DNA from: Paragyromitra xinjiangensis | Taxonomy: Eukaryota; Ascomycota; Pezizomycetes; Pezizales; Discinaceae | Length of the DNA stretch: 64,000 bases | Direction of reading: 5' to 3' | NCBI GenBank assembly: GCA_038503065.1 | Contig: JBCAMK010000003.1 | Location: 682,001 to 746,000, forward strand | Shown: positions 22,933 to 32,432 of the stretch, in pieces | Layout: the number at the start of each line of letters is the position of its first letter | Numbering within the stretch: position 1 is the first letter of the stretch | Notes under the pieces: generated by a model | The model's input: the letters and a program-made list of their open reading frames with translations, nothing else | Told to the model about the DNA's origin: nothing | Database searches by the model: none | Made by a program: the position numbers and the translations under genes

Positions 22933-23299
22933 TTAATTTTTGGTGATGGGTTTTTTGGAGTGATTTACTAGATATAGGGCTCTGGTCTTGGCTTTTTCTG
23001 GGCAGTCGATGGCTGTGTGTTTGTTGGTGTCGCAGCAGGCGCAGCGGAGAGGCATGTGAGTGCATCTGGCTCCTCCTTTGCAAGTGGGAGTGGAGCATTT
23101 GTGGTCTTTGGTGTGGTGAGATTGGGCGCATATGGCGCAGGCGGTGTCGCTTTCAAGTTTGCATGTTGCGTCATGGTGTCCAAGTTTCTGGCAGTTGTGG
23201 CATTGGGTGGTGGGGTTGATGGGGTGGTATTCTCTTGCTTTGCATGTAGCGTTGAAGAGGTTGAGGTATTTGAATCCAAGTGATTTGAGGGTGTGCTTG
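22933..23299 (-). pseudogene. LINE-D ORF1, C-terminal zinc knuckles
   Basis: From HTLKSLGFKYLNL to the stop at 22933 this matches LINE-B ORF1 closely, with knuckles CHNCQKLGHHDATC and CAICAQSHHTKDHKC plus a final CACCDTNKHTAIDC. The matching upstream half is at 28436-28901. The break falls between SSIVIAIPAK and HTLKSLGF, with GCTTG present on both sides. Confidence 0.85.
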
Positions 23300-23398
23300 T
23301 TTCATGGATAGGGTCAGGCACATGTGCGGTGTTAAGGATTAGTTATTGTTTTATTTCGTTATGTTTCTTTGCGATTCGGTTGGGTTGCTTCGAATGGT

Positions 23399-23442
23399 TG
23401 AGTCATGGATGAGTCATAGAAAGGGGAAGATTGGGTATATAA
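23399..23442 (+). promoter_or_regulatory. Promoter-like cluster upstream of half-LINE-F
   Basis: Two TGAGTCAT sites (23399-23406 and 23410-23417), 11 bp apart, are followed by TATATAA at 23436-23442. TGAGTCA is the known site of fungal Gcn4/CPC1-type bZIP activators. The start codon of the intact frame is 313 bases past the TATA box, after a long pyrimidine-rich stretch. Function is inference. Confidence 0.5.
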
Positions 23443-23754
23443 GCGACGGATTTTCGTGGTTGTGATTGTTTCTTTCCTTTCTTTCCTTAAGCAACGTTTC
23501 TTCTTCTCCTCGCTACGCGAACTTCCCCATTAGGAAATAGCAACGCCAACATTTCTCCACTTTCTCACGATAGTTCTTTAACTTTGGCTTCAACGCCTAC
23601 CCCGCACAACGACACGTTGGACCTCGCTTCCCCAACGCAACTTCGTTTCGCCTAAAGGGTACTCGCACAGAGCCCTCGTTTTCCTCTTCCCTCCCGCTAG
23701 TAGTTGATACGGTCGGCATTAAAACTGGCTCATCAACTTACTTTTGACGAAATT

Positions 23755-25488
23755 ATGCCTCGCGGTAAGCGAGCCTCCTCCAGCCAGTCTGGGAGAGCGG
23801 AAACTCCCTCCCAACATCACGTCCAAACCACCATCCCATATGTTGGTGCGCAGGCTTCGCGCCAGTCCACACCAACGCCCAAACCCTACCATCTTTCTCC
23901 CCCTCCAAATGTTACAATCACCACCAGAATCCCCAATGGGGTCATCGTCAGAAGACCCATCCTTGAAGAACGCCTGCCTGGTCGCTGGTACCAAACAAGC
24001 GATCCGGATTGGCTTCAAGTTGGTACTGATTGCCCAGCCCACCCGTCCCACCCAGATTTCATGGGAATTCACTTCCCTTCCAGACCTTCCTCCCCAGTTC
24101 CCCTACAAGACACAGAAATGAGCTCTGGAGTTGAAGAAACTCAACTCAGTCAACTCAACCCCCTTCCTCTTCCACCAGTTACTTTTACCCAACACTCTGG
24201 CCACATTCCGTGGAGTCAGTCTCCCCTTCCGGAGTCCCAGGACGCCAACCTTCCCCCCCGCCCACCGGTCGATGCCGACTTTGAAACAGGCTTCAACACC
24301 AGCGTCGACTACACCGGCTGCAAGGCCTCATTTCCCAGCCATGACCTTTGGCTCATGGCCAGCTTCCAAGCATGGTCATCCCACCATGCTACCTTCCCCC
24401 TCCTCAAGACCATCACCCAACTTCAAACAGAGGTAGCTCGCCTCCATACAGAGTCTCGAGATCTACGTTCGCAAGTACTTAAACTTGCCACTCGTCCTCC
24501 TCCCCCACCCCCAGTCGTACCCACACCACTCGCAGCTTTGGCTACTACAGTCAATGCCCCTTTCCCTCCTCCAGTTAACTGGGCCGCAGTTGCTGCCGCT
24601 CCTGCCTCTGCCCCAGCCCCCAAGCCCAATCCCAAACCCAAGCCTGCCCCCCTCATCAAGCCTGACTACACCAGAGTCAATCGAGAACTGGTTGTACAGG
24701 TTGAGGGTCCTATCCCCAATCCACCCACTGACGATCGGATTAAGTCCCTCGTCAACAAAGTCCTTGATAGCACTGGTCTCAGTGTCATCATGGCACGCCG
24801 AACCCCCCGCAACAATATTATTCTAGAAACCCCTCTTGACACTCCGGCCTCTGCAGTAGATGTCTACTCCAGGGAAATAGGAGAAGCCCTACAGGAAGAA
24901 GGGATTTCGGTCTCTTCTATCCACGTCAACCAAGTCTGGTCCAAGTTCATCGTCCACGGCATTCCTACTACCGTCGGTGATGGCCCTGATGCTGGCAACC
25001 TTGTGGCCTCTGAGCTCAAGGTTACCTACCCTTTTCTCACCCTTGCCCAAATCCCACGTTGGCTTTCTTCTCCTCAATCCCGTGAAGGAAAAGCACACTC
25101 CTCCATGGTCCTCTCATTCAACGGCTCTTACAACATGTCCACCCTTGGTGTTAAGAGTTTCATTATGTTCAATCGGAACTGCAAAGTTCAACCCTACGTT
25201 TCATTTCAACCCGATACCCAATGCAGGAAATGCTTTGCCTACGGTCATGCCACCACCATGTGCAAACACGACACCGGTTGTTGCGCCGTTTGCGCCGAAC
25301 CCCACCTCACCCGCAATCACAAGTGTTCCTCCTGCAAAGGAGGTTCCTCATGCACTCATCCACCCATCCGATGTGCCAACTGCCCTGGCAGACCTGGTCA
25401 CAAAGCCGACGACCCAAATTGTCCATCAAGGGTCAAACACGCCATTAGCAACAAAGGCAAGGGGAAGGAAGTCCCAATGGAGGTTTAA
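23755..25488 (+). CDS. Half-LINE-F ORF1: intact Gag-like zinc-knuckle protein
   Basis: 577 residues from ATG 23755 to TAA 25488, with no stop or shift. The N-terminus is Ser/Pro-rich. A coiled-coil-like segment (LKTITQLQTEVARLHTE) is followed by an Ala/Pro linker with NWAAVAAAPAS, then the conserved ORF1 block (QVWSKFIVHGIPT and LAQIPRWLSSPQSR) and three zinc knuckles (CRKCFAYGHATTMC, CAVCAEPHLTRNHKC, CANCPGRPGHKADDPNC). It would bind nucleic acid. No ORF2 follows: a 200 base 3' region leads straight to an ATT-repeat tail. It could be an ORF1-only (half-LINE) retroelement moved in trans, or a Gag-type gene kept under its own promoter. It is one of the few undamaged frames here. Upstream in-frame codons exist back to 23704 but lack an ATG. 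Confidence 0.85.
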   Translation: MPRGKRASSSQSGRAETPSQHHVQTTIPYVGAQASRQSTPTPKPYHLSPPPNVTITTRIPNGVIVRRPILEERLPGRWYQTSDPDWLQVGTDCPAHPSHPDFMGIHFPSRPSSPVPLQDTEMSSGVEETQLSQLNPLPLPPVTFTQHSGHIPWSQSPLPESQDANLPPRPPVDADFETGFNTSVDYTGCKASFPSHDLWLMASFQAWSSHHATFPLLKTITQLQTEVARLHTESRDLRSQVLKLATRPPPPPPVVPTPLAALATTVNAPFPPPVNWAAVAAAPASAPAPKPNPKPKPAPLIKPDYTRVNRELVVQVEGPIPNPPTDDRIKSLVNKVLDSTGLSVIMARRTPRNNIILETPLDTPASAVDVYSREIGEALQEEGISVSSIHVNQVWSKFIVHGIPTTVGDGPDAGNLVASELKVTYPFLTLAQIPRWLSSPQSREGKAHSSMVLSFNGSYNMSTLGVKSFIMFNRNCKVQPYVSFQPDTQCRKCFAYGHATTMCKHDTGCCAVCAEPHLTRNHKCSSCKGGSSCTHPPIRCANCPGRPGHKADDPNCPSRVKHAISNKGKGKEVPMEV

Positions 25489-25690
25489 GTTTCCTTTCGC
25501 TTATGTTTTAGTTAAGGTTTTTTATTTATTTTCCTTTTATTTCGCTTGATATTTATGTTCGAATTTGATTCATGTTGCACGGGTCAGAAGTAACCCACTT
25601 ATGTATTTAAATCTTTTTGGCGGTATGGTTGGCGCGCGATAAGCATTTAGTTGCTTCTATGCGAAATAAAATATATTATTATTATTATTA
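25489..25690 (+). other. Half-LINE-F 3' UTR, terminal hairpin and ATT tail
   Basis: AT-rich 3' region ending in a hairpin (AAGCA 25641-25645, loop TTTAGT, TGCTT 25652-25656) within GCGCG...ATGCG, then AAATAAAAT and about six ATT units. The same hairpin ends both 1.26 kb repeats that follow. Confidence 0.7.
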
Positions 25691-26953
25691 TTTCTTCTTC
25701 TCTCCGCGACGCAAACCTTCGGGCGCGCGTTCGTGAGGAAGTTCACGCCTGAACTTCTCCCTCCTCGATGATAGTGCCTTTATCGCTAAAGGATTGCTTC
25801 CTCTATCGCATCGTTTTCCCCGTCGTTTGAGCGTTCTGTCGACGTCGATATCACCTATGGTCACTGTTGAAGTGTCGCCATCAAACTCACGATGTTTCTG
25901 TGTTAAGCGAGCACAACCCTGCCTCAACACCACTCATGAATCGTTCATTCGTTTCGCCAGAGTGGTACCATTACAACCGGATTCACTACGTGAATCCATC
26001 CCTGCTTGAACGGAGAATTTACCTATTCTCCATCCCCGTCTACACGAGAGAAACGTTCGCGTCCTTTCTCTCACCCCATCCTCGATCCCCTCTCACCTTG
26101 GTGTTGAGGGAACCCGTTTGACCCTGACAAGTCACGGCATTTGCCGCATGACACGTCACCCCATCTTCGCTGAGTTAACCTCGGTTAACTCACCCCATCC
26201 ACTGCGCCACACCAGTTCGTCTGTGTGGCTACCTTTCTTCGCTTCTCCCTTCGCATTTTGTTTTCCATCATAGTACCTACGGGATCGTATTTGGACTCAA
26301 TCTGCTTCTTCATCTCTTCGCTGAGACTACTATGACATGTCTATCATAGTACCTTTTGGATCGTATTTAGCGGTCTTAGCTAGTCTCATACATTCCTACA
26401 GCCGTGGTCACTCATGACCTACCCCTTTTCAGTTGGGATACTTCAATCCCACCCTTCATCGATATGGTCGCAAGCAGACCTTAAACCATTCCAGTCATTA
26501 CAGGACACGCTGGGACTTTAAACCAGAAGACCACCCCGCTGTTACCGAGGGAGCTTGCTCCTTCATCCCACCGACCGACCAACCTTCGCTCTTGGTCAAA
26601 ATCATTCTCGACAAACAGTCTAACACTCCGCCAGTGTTCCAGACTCCCCTCCTTGACGTCGCTCCTCTTCTTTCGGCCTGCCCTGTAACGGGACGTGCGG
26701 TTGGTACTTGACCATAGGTACTGTAGTTAGTTGAGTTGTTTGTATTCCGTGGTGTAGGTTTTGGGTTTTCCGTGGCTGGATTTCTCTTTCTCCTACGTTT
26801 ATGTTTGATTATCCGCAGGGGGTGCTACGATGATGGCCTGCGCTGTAACGCGATGTGCGGTTGGTAGTGTACCATAATTACTGTAGTTAGTCGTAGTGTG
26901 TTGGTGCGCCATAAGCATTCAGTTGCTTCAGTGCGAAATAAAATACCTTTACC
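25691..26953 (+). repeat. 1.26 kb tandem repeat, copy 1
   Basis: Starts at TTTCTTCTTCTCTCCGCGAC and ends after GCGAAATAAAATACC. It is over 90 percent identical to copy 2 by eye. No long coding frame is believable. Inside are a repeated CATAGTACCT...GGATCGTATTT motif (about 26270 and 26345) and two 56 bp units starting GGCCTG (26675 and 26835). The 3' end carries the AAGCA...TGCTT hairpin (26913-26928) also found at the end of half-LINE-F. The likely nature is a non-autonomous retroelement using the same 3' signal, or a structured RNA gene; both are inference. Confidence 0.75.
26675..26893 (+). other. Paired 56 bp units with a covarying stem
   Basis: Unit 1 has CCC (26681-26683), loop TGTAAC and GGG (26690-26692). 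Unit 2 has CGC (26841-26843), the same loop and GCG (26850-26852). The middle pair changes from C-G to G-C while the loop and the following TGCGGTTGGTA stay constant. Copy 2 repeats both versions at 27945-27956 and 28105-28116. This suggests selection for an RNA stem-loop, based on one changed pair. Confidence 0.5.
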
Positions 26954-28215
26954 TTTCTTCTTCTCTCCGCGACGCAAACCTTCGGGCGCGCGTTCGTGAG
27001 GAAGTTCACGTCTGAACTTCTCCCTCCTCGATGACAGTGCCTTTCGCTAAAGGATTGCTTCCCCTATCGCACCGTTCACCCCGTCGTTTGAGCGTTCTGT
27101 CGACGTCGATATCACCTCTGGTCACTGTTGAAGTGTCGCCATCAAACTCACGATGTTTCTGTGTTAAGCGAGCACAACAACCGCCTCAACTCCACTCATG
27201 AATCGTTCATTCGTTTCGCCTGGGTGGTACCATTACAACCGGATTCACTTTGTGAATCCATCCCTACTTGAACGAAGAATTTACCTATTCTTCATCCCCG
27301 TCTACACGAGAGAAACGTTCGCGTCCTTTCTCTCACCCCATCCTCGTTCCCCTCTCACCTTGGTGTTGAGGGAATCCGTTTGACCCTGACAAGTCACGGC
27401 ATTTGCCGCATGACATGTCACCCCCGCTTTGCTGAGTTAACCTCGGTTAACTCGCCCCATCCACTGCGCCACACCAGATCCTCTGTGTGGCTACCTTTCT
27501 TCGATTTCCCTTCGCTTTCTGTCTTCCATCATAGTACCTACGGGATCGTATTTGGATTCAGTTTGCTTCTTTCACCTCTTCGCTGGAACCACTATGACAT
27601 GTCTATCATAGTACCTTTTGGATCGTATTTAGCGGTCTTAGCTGGTCCCATTCACTTCTACAGCCGTGGTCACTTACGACCTACCCCTTTTTCAGTTGAG
27701 ATACTTTAATCTCACCCCTTTTCGATACGGTCGCAAGTAGACCTTAAACCATTATAAGTCATTAGAGGACACGCTGGGACTTTAAACCAGAAGACCTTCC
27801 CTTTCGACCGAGGGAGCTTGCTCCTTCACCCCCTTCGATCTGACCAACCTTCGCTCTTGGTCAAACCATCCTCGATAAACAGTCTAACACTTCGCCAGTG
27901 TTCCAGACTCCCATACTTGACGTCGCTTCTCTTCTTTCGGCCTGCCCTGTAACGGGATGTGCGGTTGGTACTCGAACCATAGGTACTGTAGTTAGTGGAG
28001 TAGTTTGTATTCTTTGGTGTAGGTTTTGGATTTCCGCGGCTGGATTTCCTTTTTCCTACTTATATGTTGATTTTTTCTCTCGGAGGAGCTACGATAATGG
28101 CCTGCGCTGTAACGCGATGTGCGGTTGGTAGTGTACCATAATTACTGTAGTTAGTCGTAGTGTGTCGGCGCGCGATAAGCATTCAGTTGCTTCAGGCGGA
28201 ATAAAATACCTTACC
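26954..28215 (+). repeat. 1.26 kb tandem repeat, copy 2
   Basis: Directly follows copy 1, head to tail, with the same start, internal units and 3' hairpin (AAGCA 28177-28181, TGCTT 28188-28192). Differences from copy 1 are scattered substitutions and small indels. The end near 28215 is set by where similarity to copy 1 runs out. Confidence 0.75.
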
Positions 28216-28435
28216 TTTCTTACTTTACTTCTACTGTTATCAAAATATCATCTCTGTTTCTACCTCAGAAACATCATCGTCGCTGTCGCTGTCATCCCCC
28301 CAGAATCACCTCGATTCTTACCCTCCGTGAGGCCTGTGGAAAACATTGTATTATCATTGTAGCGCAGTCTCTTTCAAGTAGCACTGCTCACCTTTGGGGA
28401 TACCAAAGGGCTTGACGAGACCTCGCTCCCTGAGA
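28216..28435. other. Unassigned end of the 5.1 kb block
   Basis: Pyrimidine-rich at first, then mixed sequence. I see no gene, repeat or structure in it beyond two GCTTG pentamers (28409-28413 and the target copy at 28436-28440). Confidence 0.5.
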
Positions 28436-28901
28436 GCTTGGCAGGTATGGCAATGACGATGGAAGAGTGTTTTTTCCCTTTGCGGCCTTCTTCCGTGCTG
28501 AGCCATCTGGGTGCTTGTGTGAGTTCGACCTCGGAGAGGGCCGCTTTGAGTGCATTGGTGATGTTTGTGGTTTGGACTGGCTTGTCGTTGAAGTGGGTGG
28601 GGACGCTGTCCAAGATGAATTTGGACCATCTGCTATTGACTCTGGTGTTGGTGACGGGGATTTTGAGTAAGTGCAGGCAGAGGTGATTTCGTGTTGGTAT
28701 TGCGTGAGGAAGGTGTCTGCTGGTTCATTGGGGCCTGTGAGGAGTATTAAATTGTCTCCGTTGGTTTTCTTGACTGCAAGGATGCAAGTTTTTTGTGCTC
28801 CTAGCTTGTTGTTTATGGCGTCAAGGATTGCATCGGGGGTGATGGATGTTGGGAGGGGTTCGGTGAGTCGAGAATTATTTCTCTTTTGTCTGTGGTGTAG
28901 T
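28436..28901 (-). pseudogene. LINE-D ORF1, central part
   Basis: Minus-strand frame matching residues of LINE-B ORF1 from TTDKREI through the SRWSKFI-type block to ITNALKAALSEVELTQAPRWLSTEE and SSIVIAIPAK. It is cut on its 5' side by the left LTR of G1 and on its 3' side by the 5.1 kb block. A frame change near 28640 separates the upper from the lower half. Together with 22933-23299 it represents one broken ORF1. Confidence 0.82.
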
Positions 28902-29634
28902 TGTAACGGACCCACAAGGCTGTTACATGCGAAAGGTAGAATAGACCCGGGCAGACGGAGAGGTACAAGGACCAGCATGAGTGGAGTAGCTACCACATGC
29001 TAGGGAACACCAGTACCCCGCTGACCTGGTGGTTAGGAACATCCGGAGGTGCTAAGGCTGACGGGCCTGTAGCAGATCTCCGATGACATCAAGCACATAG
29101 AAATGCGGTTGAGTTCCTAATCCACCTGTGCATGCCCCACCAGCTATGGCTGATAGGCGGCGCAACTGGGAGAACTATTCTAGCGGACACCTGACACAAC
29201 TATGGACTGATCAGCGCCATGCAAGTAGTCCTGCAGGACTAGGCTGGCGGATCATAGAGTCCTGACTGGTAGAGCAGTGCATGAGGAGCGGTTGCACATG
29301 AGGTGCAGAACTCCAGCGGAATGTGAGAGAACACTTCCGAAGGGAACCGCCCATGATCACTGACAGGATTCAGGGTTAACCGGATCCCCCAGCTGAGTAG
29401 AACTGAGTAGAGGCGGTGAGCATGCAGTACTACAAGTACTGGCGAGCCCCGCCACCAGTTGCTCTTCTCCATCTTCAACCAGAGACCTAGTGACGAGAAT
29501 TACCGAGTTCCGCCCTTAAGATTATTGAGTATACTGCACGAAATTACTTCAAGATCTCAGCCTGACTTTAGTATAAGCAACGGCCGTTTTCCTACCTAGC
29601 CTTAGTAGTTGTCTAGAGGACCACCCCCGTTACA
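28902..29634 (+). repeat. G1 left LTR, 733 bp
   Basis: TGTAACGG...CCGTTACA ends with an 8 bp inverted repeat. A second GTTACA near position 20 of the LTR could pair with the first bases. The sequence right after it is GTATAATCTTAAGG, which does not start with TGG. Confidence 0.95.
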
Positions 29635-29674
29635 GTATAATCTTAAGGACTCAGTCACCTTGAGATCACCCATC

Positions 29675-32245
29675 ATGAGATCCTCCCGCAGATCCGAAAC
29701 CCCGGCGATCAATGCCCCGGTACTTCCCCTTCAGATTACATGGGAGAAGAAGGAACTAGCAGTAGGAGAGACAGACATGACCCAACTAGTCCACCGCCCG
29801 AAATCCACTATCCAAAGACATATCCCAGGCATCTCCACTCCATGGACAGACACATCAAAAGTCACCATAGCCGATTTCTTCGATGCATTTCAAGACCATC
29901 TCATGTCCCAGATCAACCTATCGGTTGGGGATACCACACAGACCATGAGAATGCTACAGGAACGGCAAGAAGTGGAGAATACCTTGTTGCGGGAGGCTGC
30001 CGAGTATTTGGACCGGAAAGTCCTCAATCTCCAGCAGCATCTACAACAGTTGCTGACGGACAAAGATGACCTCGCAACTGATCCCATGGATATAGACCCC
30101 CCCGAAGCAGTTGGAATTCCTGACTACATCGGAGCACTACAGCAAGCCATTACAGAAGGCCGCCTACACATCACCGCACCCCCCAAACCAGCGGCAGGAA
30201 GAGAAAGATCAAGTAGTGTCTTTCTCTCAGATACCTTCCCAATCACCCTACCTACCACACCTACCAATAAAGCAGACCCCCCATCGTTACCTCCCGCAGT
30301 TCAAAACCAGCAGTTAGTTTTGCGCCCTCAGGCTCATCCTCTACTCCAATACCTCCGCAGACACCTAGAGGTCCCTTTTCTTATGGACCTTGGTCCCTTG
30401 CAGGCGGCAGTGGTTATACACCACCACCCCTCGATAGTGGTAGCTCATGGCTACCAAGAGGAACATACCCAAGGCCCTCGGAAGAAAGGAAGGAAGAAGG
30501 AGAAAGTAGTGGAGGAAGAACAGGAAGAGAAACTAGTGAACAGCAAGGGCAGGGAAACGAGAACCAGGGAGGAGGAGCAGGAGGAGGTGATGGAAATATA
30601 GGAGTAGGAGGAGGAGGAGACCCCGGTGATAGTAGCAGCAGCAGTAGTGAAGGAGGGGCAGAGAAGGATCCGAAGGAGTGGAAGAAGTATTTCCGCAAGA
30701 AGCAGCGGAAAGCAGAAAAGAAGATGTTGGAGATGATGGCTACAGTTTTCAGCAGTGGCACCGGTCCCACCTCTACTGGGAGCCTCAGGGGACGAGAACC
30801 CAAGGCACCTCAACCCAGCAAGTTCAAGGGAGAAGCTACTGATGTGGACCGATTCCTCCGGCAATGCGAAAATGTCTTCACCATTGAAGCTTCCAGTCAT
30901 CAGCAAAAGGTTTGGATTTCCGCCCCGTGCCATTTTATGTAATCCCCATTCGCCCAGAGGAGATATTAGAAATCCCGATATTGCATTGGAATCAGCTCAT
31001 CAAACTGCATATTCCCACGCGGGGCTTGGCAGGATCGGATGAGGTTTAACCTTTGGTCTTACATCCTGAGTATCAAGTTTTCAGGCTTAAAATCGTAATA
31101 TTCAGGATGTAAGACTGAAGGTTAAACCTCATCCGATCCTGCCAAGCCCCGCGTGGGAATATGCAGTTTGATGAGCTGATTCCAATGCAATATCGGGATT
31201 TCTAATATCTCCTCTGGGCGAATGGGGATTACATAAAATGGCACTGGGCGGAAATCCAAACCTTTTGCTGATGGTTTCCAGCAGGAATCAATCAAGATCC
31301 GCTACACTGGCAACCTTCTCGAAGGACATGCAGCAGTCAACTGGTATGAGGCCTACCATAACCTCATAGACCAAGGTGCTGCCGATAGAGCTGCAGGACG
31401 ACCTGTACAGCTTGACCCTCACTGGAACCATTGGGTCACCTTTTCCAATTCCTTCCGATCATCCTTTGGTGACAGAGTCACCAGAGAAGAGGCGGTAGCT
31501 AAGTGGGATAAACTCTCCCAGACCGCCGGAATCGATGCTTTCCTGGACCAGATAGTCCAACTCATGTGGAAAACCGGTTATGCTGGTGAGGTTGTGGATG
31601 ATAAAATATCCCAAGGCCTCACCGCAGAACTAGCTCTGGACTGGGCTAAGGTTGCAGTCAAACCTCAGTCCCTCCATGAGAGGATACAGATGATCCGCCA
31701 CATGGGACATGTCCTGGAAAGACATAGGAAGGTCAGAACCCCGGAGTCCAGGGCAACAGGAGAAGGAGGTGAGAAGAAGAAGAGATCCAGAGGTAGAGGC
31801 AAAGGTCAGAGTACCGCCGCCTCCCCTGAGAACAAGTCCACTCCCGGGGGTAGTAACCCACCGCAGGAGAAGAAAGATAAAGCTGTGGAGCTAAAAGGTA
31901 TGGCAGAGTCCAACCTCCCTTGATAAGACACCACATGCTAACCACCCCTTGCTAGGAATACCCGAGGGTATCCTTTCCGATAGAAAAAAGGCAGATAAGT
32001 GCCTGAAATGCGGAAAGGGTGGACATGCATGGTTTAAGTGTTGGACTACTGATCCGGTAACTGTTAGAGTTGCGGCAGTAAGAAAGAGGAAGAGAGGAAC
32101 TGAGCTAGAGGCCAGTGATCCTCCGGAATCCAAGAAGGGAAAAGTTGCCACTGTATCTAGATCAGGACAGAGTTCTGGCAGTCTCAAACAGGAGACTGGT
32201 GTATTTACGGCAGTAGATGATGACAGTGGACCTGAAATCATCTAG
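29675..32245 (+). pseudogene. G1 gag, broken by frameshifts and TIR-2
   Basis: The start is ATG 29675. The N-terminal part has a helical region (TQTMRMLQERQEVENTLL). A frameshift near 30318 moves the natural frame into a Ser/Gly/Pro-rich and acidic linker, then a basic segment (KKYFRKKQRKAEKK) and the typical Gag core (PSKFKGEATDVDRFLRQCENVF). The core is interrupted at 30898-31273 by the hairpin element; discounting it and one GT restores the core frame. It continues through the capsid-like helices and a basic stretch (KKKRSRGRGKG), meets a second frameshift near 31920, and ends with a CCHC knuckle (CLKCGKGGHAWFKC) and a stop at 32243-32245. Gag would form the particle and bind RNA; this copy cannot. 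Confidence 0.88.
30898..31273. mobile_element. TIR-2: 376 bp hairpin MITE
   Basis: An almost perfect palindrome: 172 bp arms (30898-31069 and 31102-31273) with three mismatches and a 32 base loop. The ends are CATCAGCAAAAGG and its complement. It is flanked by GT on both sides (30896-30897 and 31274-31275). Removing it and one GT leaves gag in frame, proving the ends. The terminal 11 bases are the same as TIR-1, so the two probably use the same transposase. A transcript would fold into a long double-stranded RNA. Confidence 0.93.
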
Positions 32246-32432
32246 CCTAGTCATTCTTTAGAATTATATTTCGTTGGGCAGGACCCTATTGCTCCTACTG
32301 GTACTGAGGAGGGATAATATCCCGAAATTTGCTGGTCAAATATGCCAGTTCTCCCAAGCTATACCCAGACACAGATATAGCCATCGCTAGCGATCATTGA
32401 CACCCTGCGAACGGAAAGATACCTCTGCTACC

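Larger units (their letters stand above)
20150..23299 (-). mobile_element. LINE-D, 3' portion
   Basis: Related to LINE-B but on the minus strand. It contains the end of ORF1 and most of ORF2. Its 5' side is interrupted at 23299 by a 5.1 kb block, and the upstream part continues at 28436-28901. Its 3' side stops inside ORF2 at about 20150, where LINE-C begins. Confidence 0.85.
23300..28435. mobile_element. 5.1 kb block inserted in LINE-D ORF1
   Basis: LINE-D ORF1 is collinear with LINE-B ORF1 if this block is removed together with one copy of GCTTG (23295-23299 and 28436-28440), a 5 bp duplication. Inside are a promoter-like stretch, half-LINE-F, two 1.26 kb repeats and a 220 bp end with no recognisable content. 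I see neither LTRs nor convincing inverted repeats at its ends, so it may have grown by more than one event. Confidence 0.6.

Noticed and set aside
25691..28215. rRNA or tRNA cluster as an explanation for the structured 1.26 kb repeats
   Set aside because: I recognise no conserved rRNA segment and no complete cloverleaf or A and B box pair; tandem arrangement alone is not enough.
23300..28435. The 5.1 kb block as an LTR retrotransposon because of its 5 bp duplication
   Set aside because: No long direct repeats at its ends, no pol genes and no TG...CA termini.
30755..31042. Plus-strand frame running into the hairpin arm in gag
   Set aside because: It is a chimera of an alternate gag frame and the left arm of TIR-2, not a gene.
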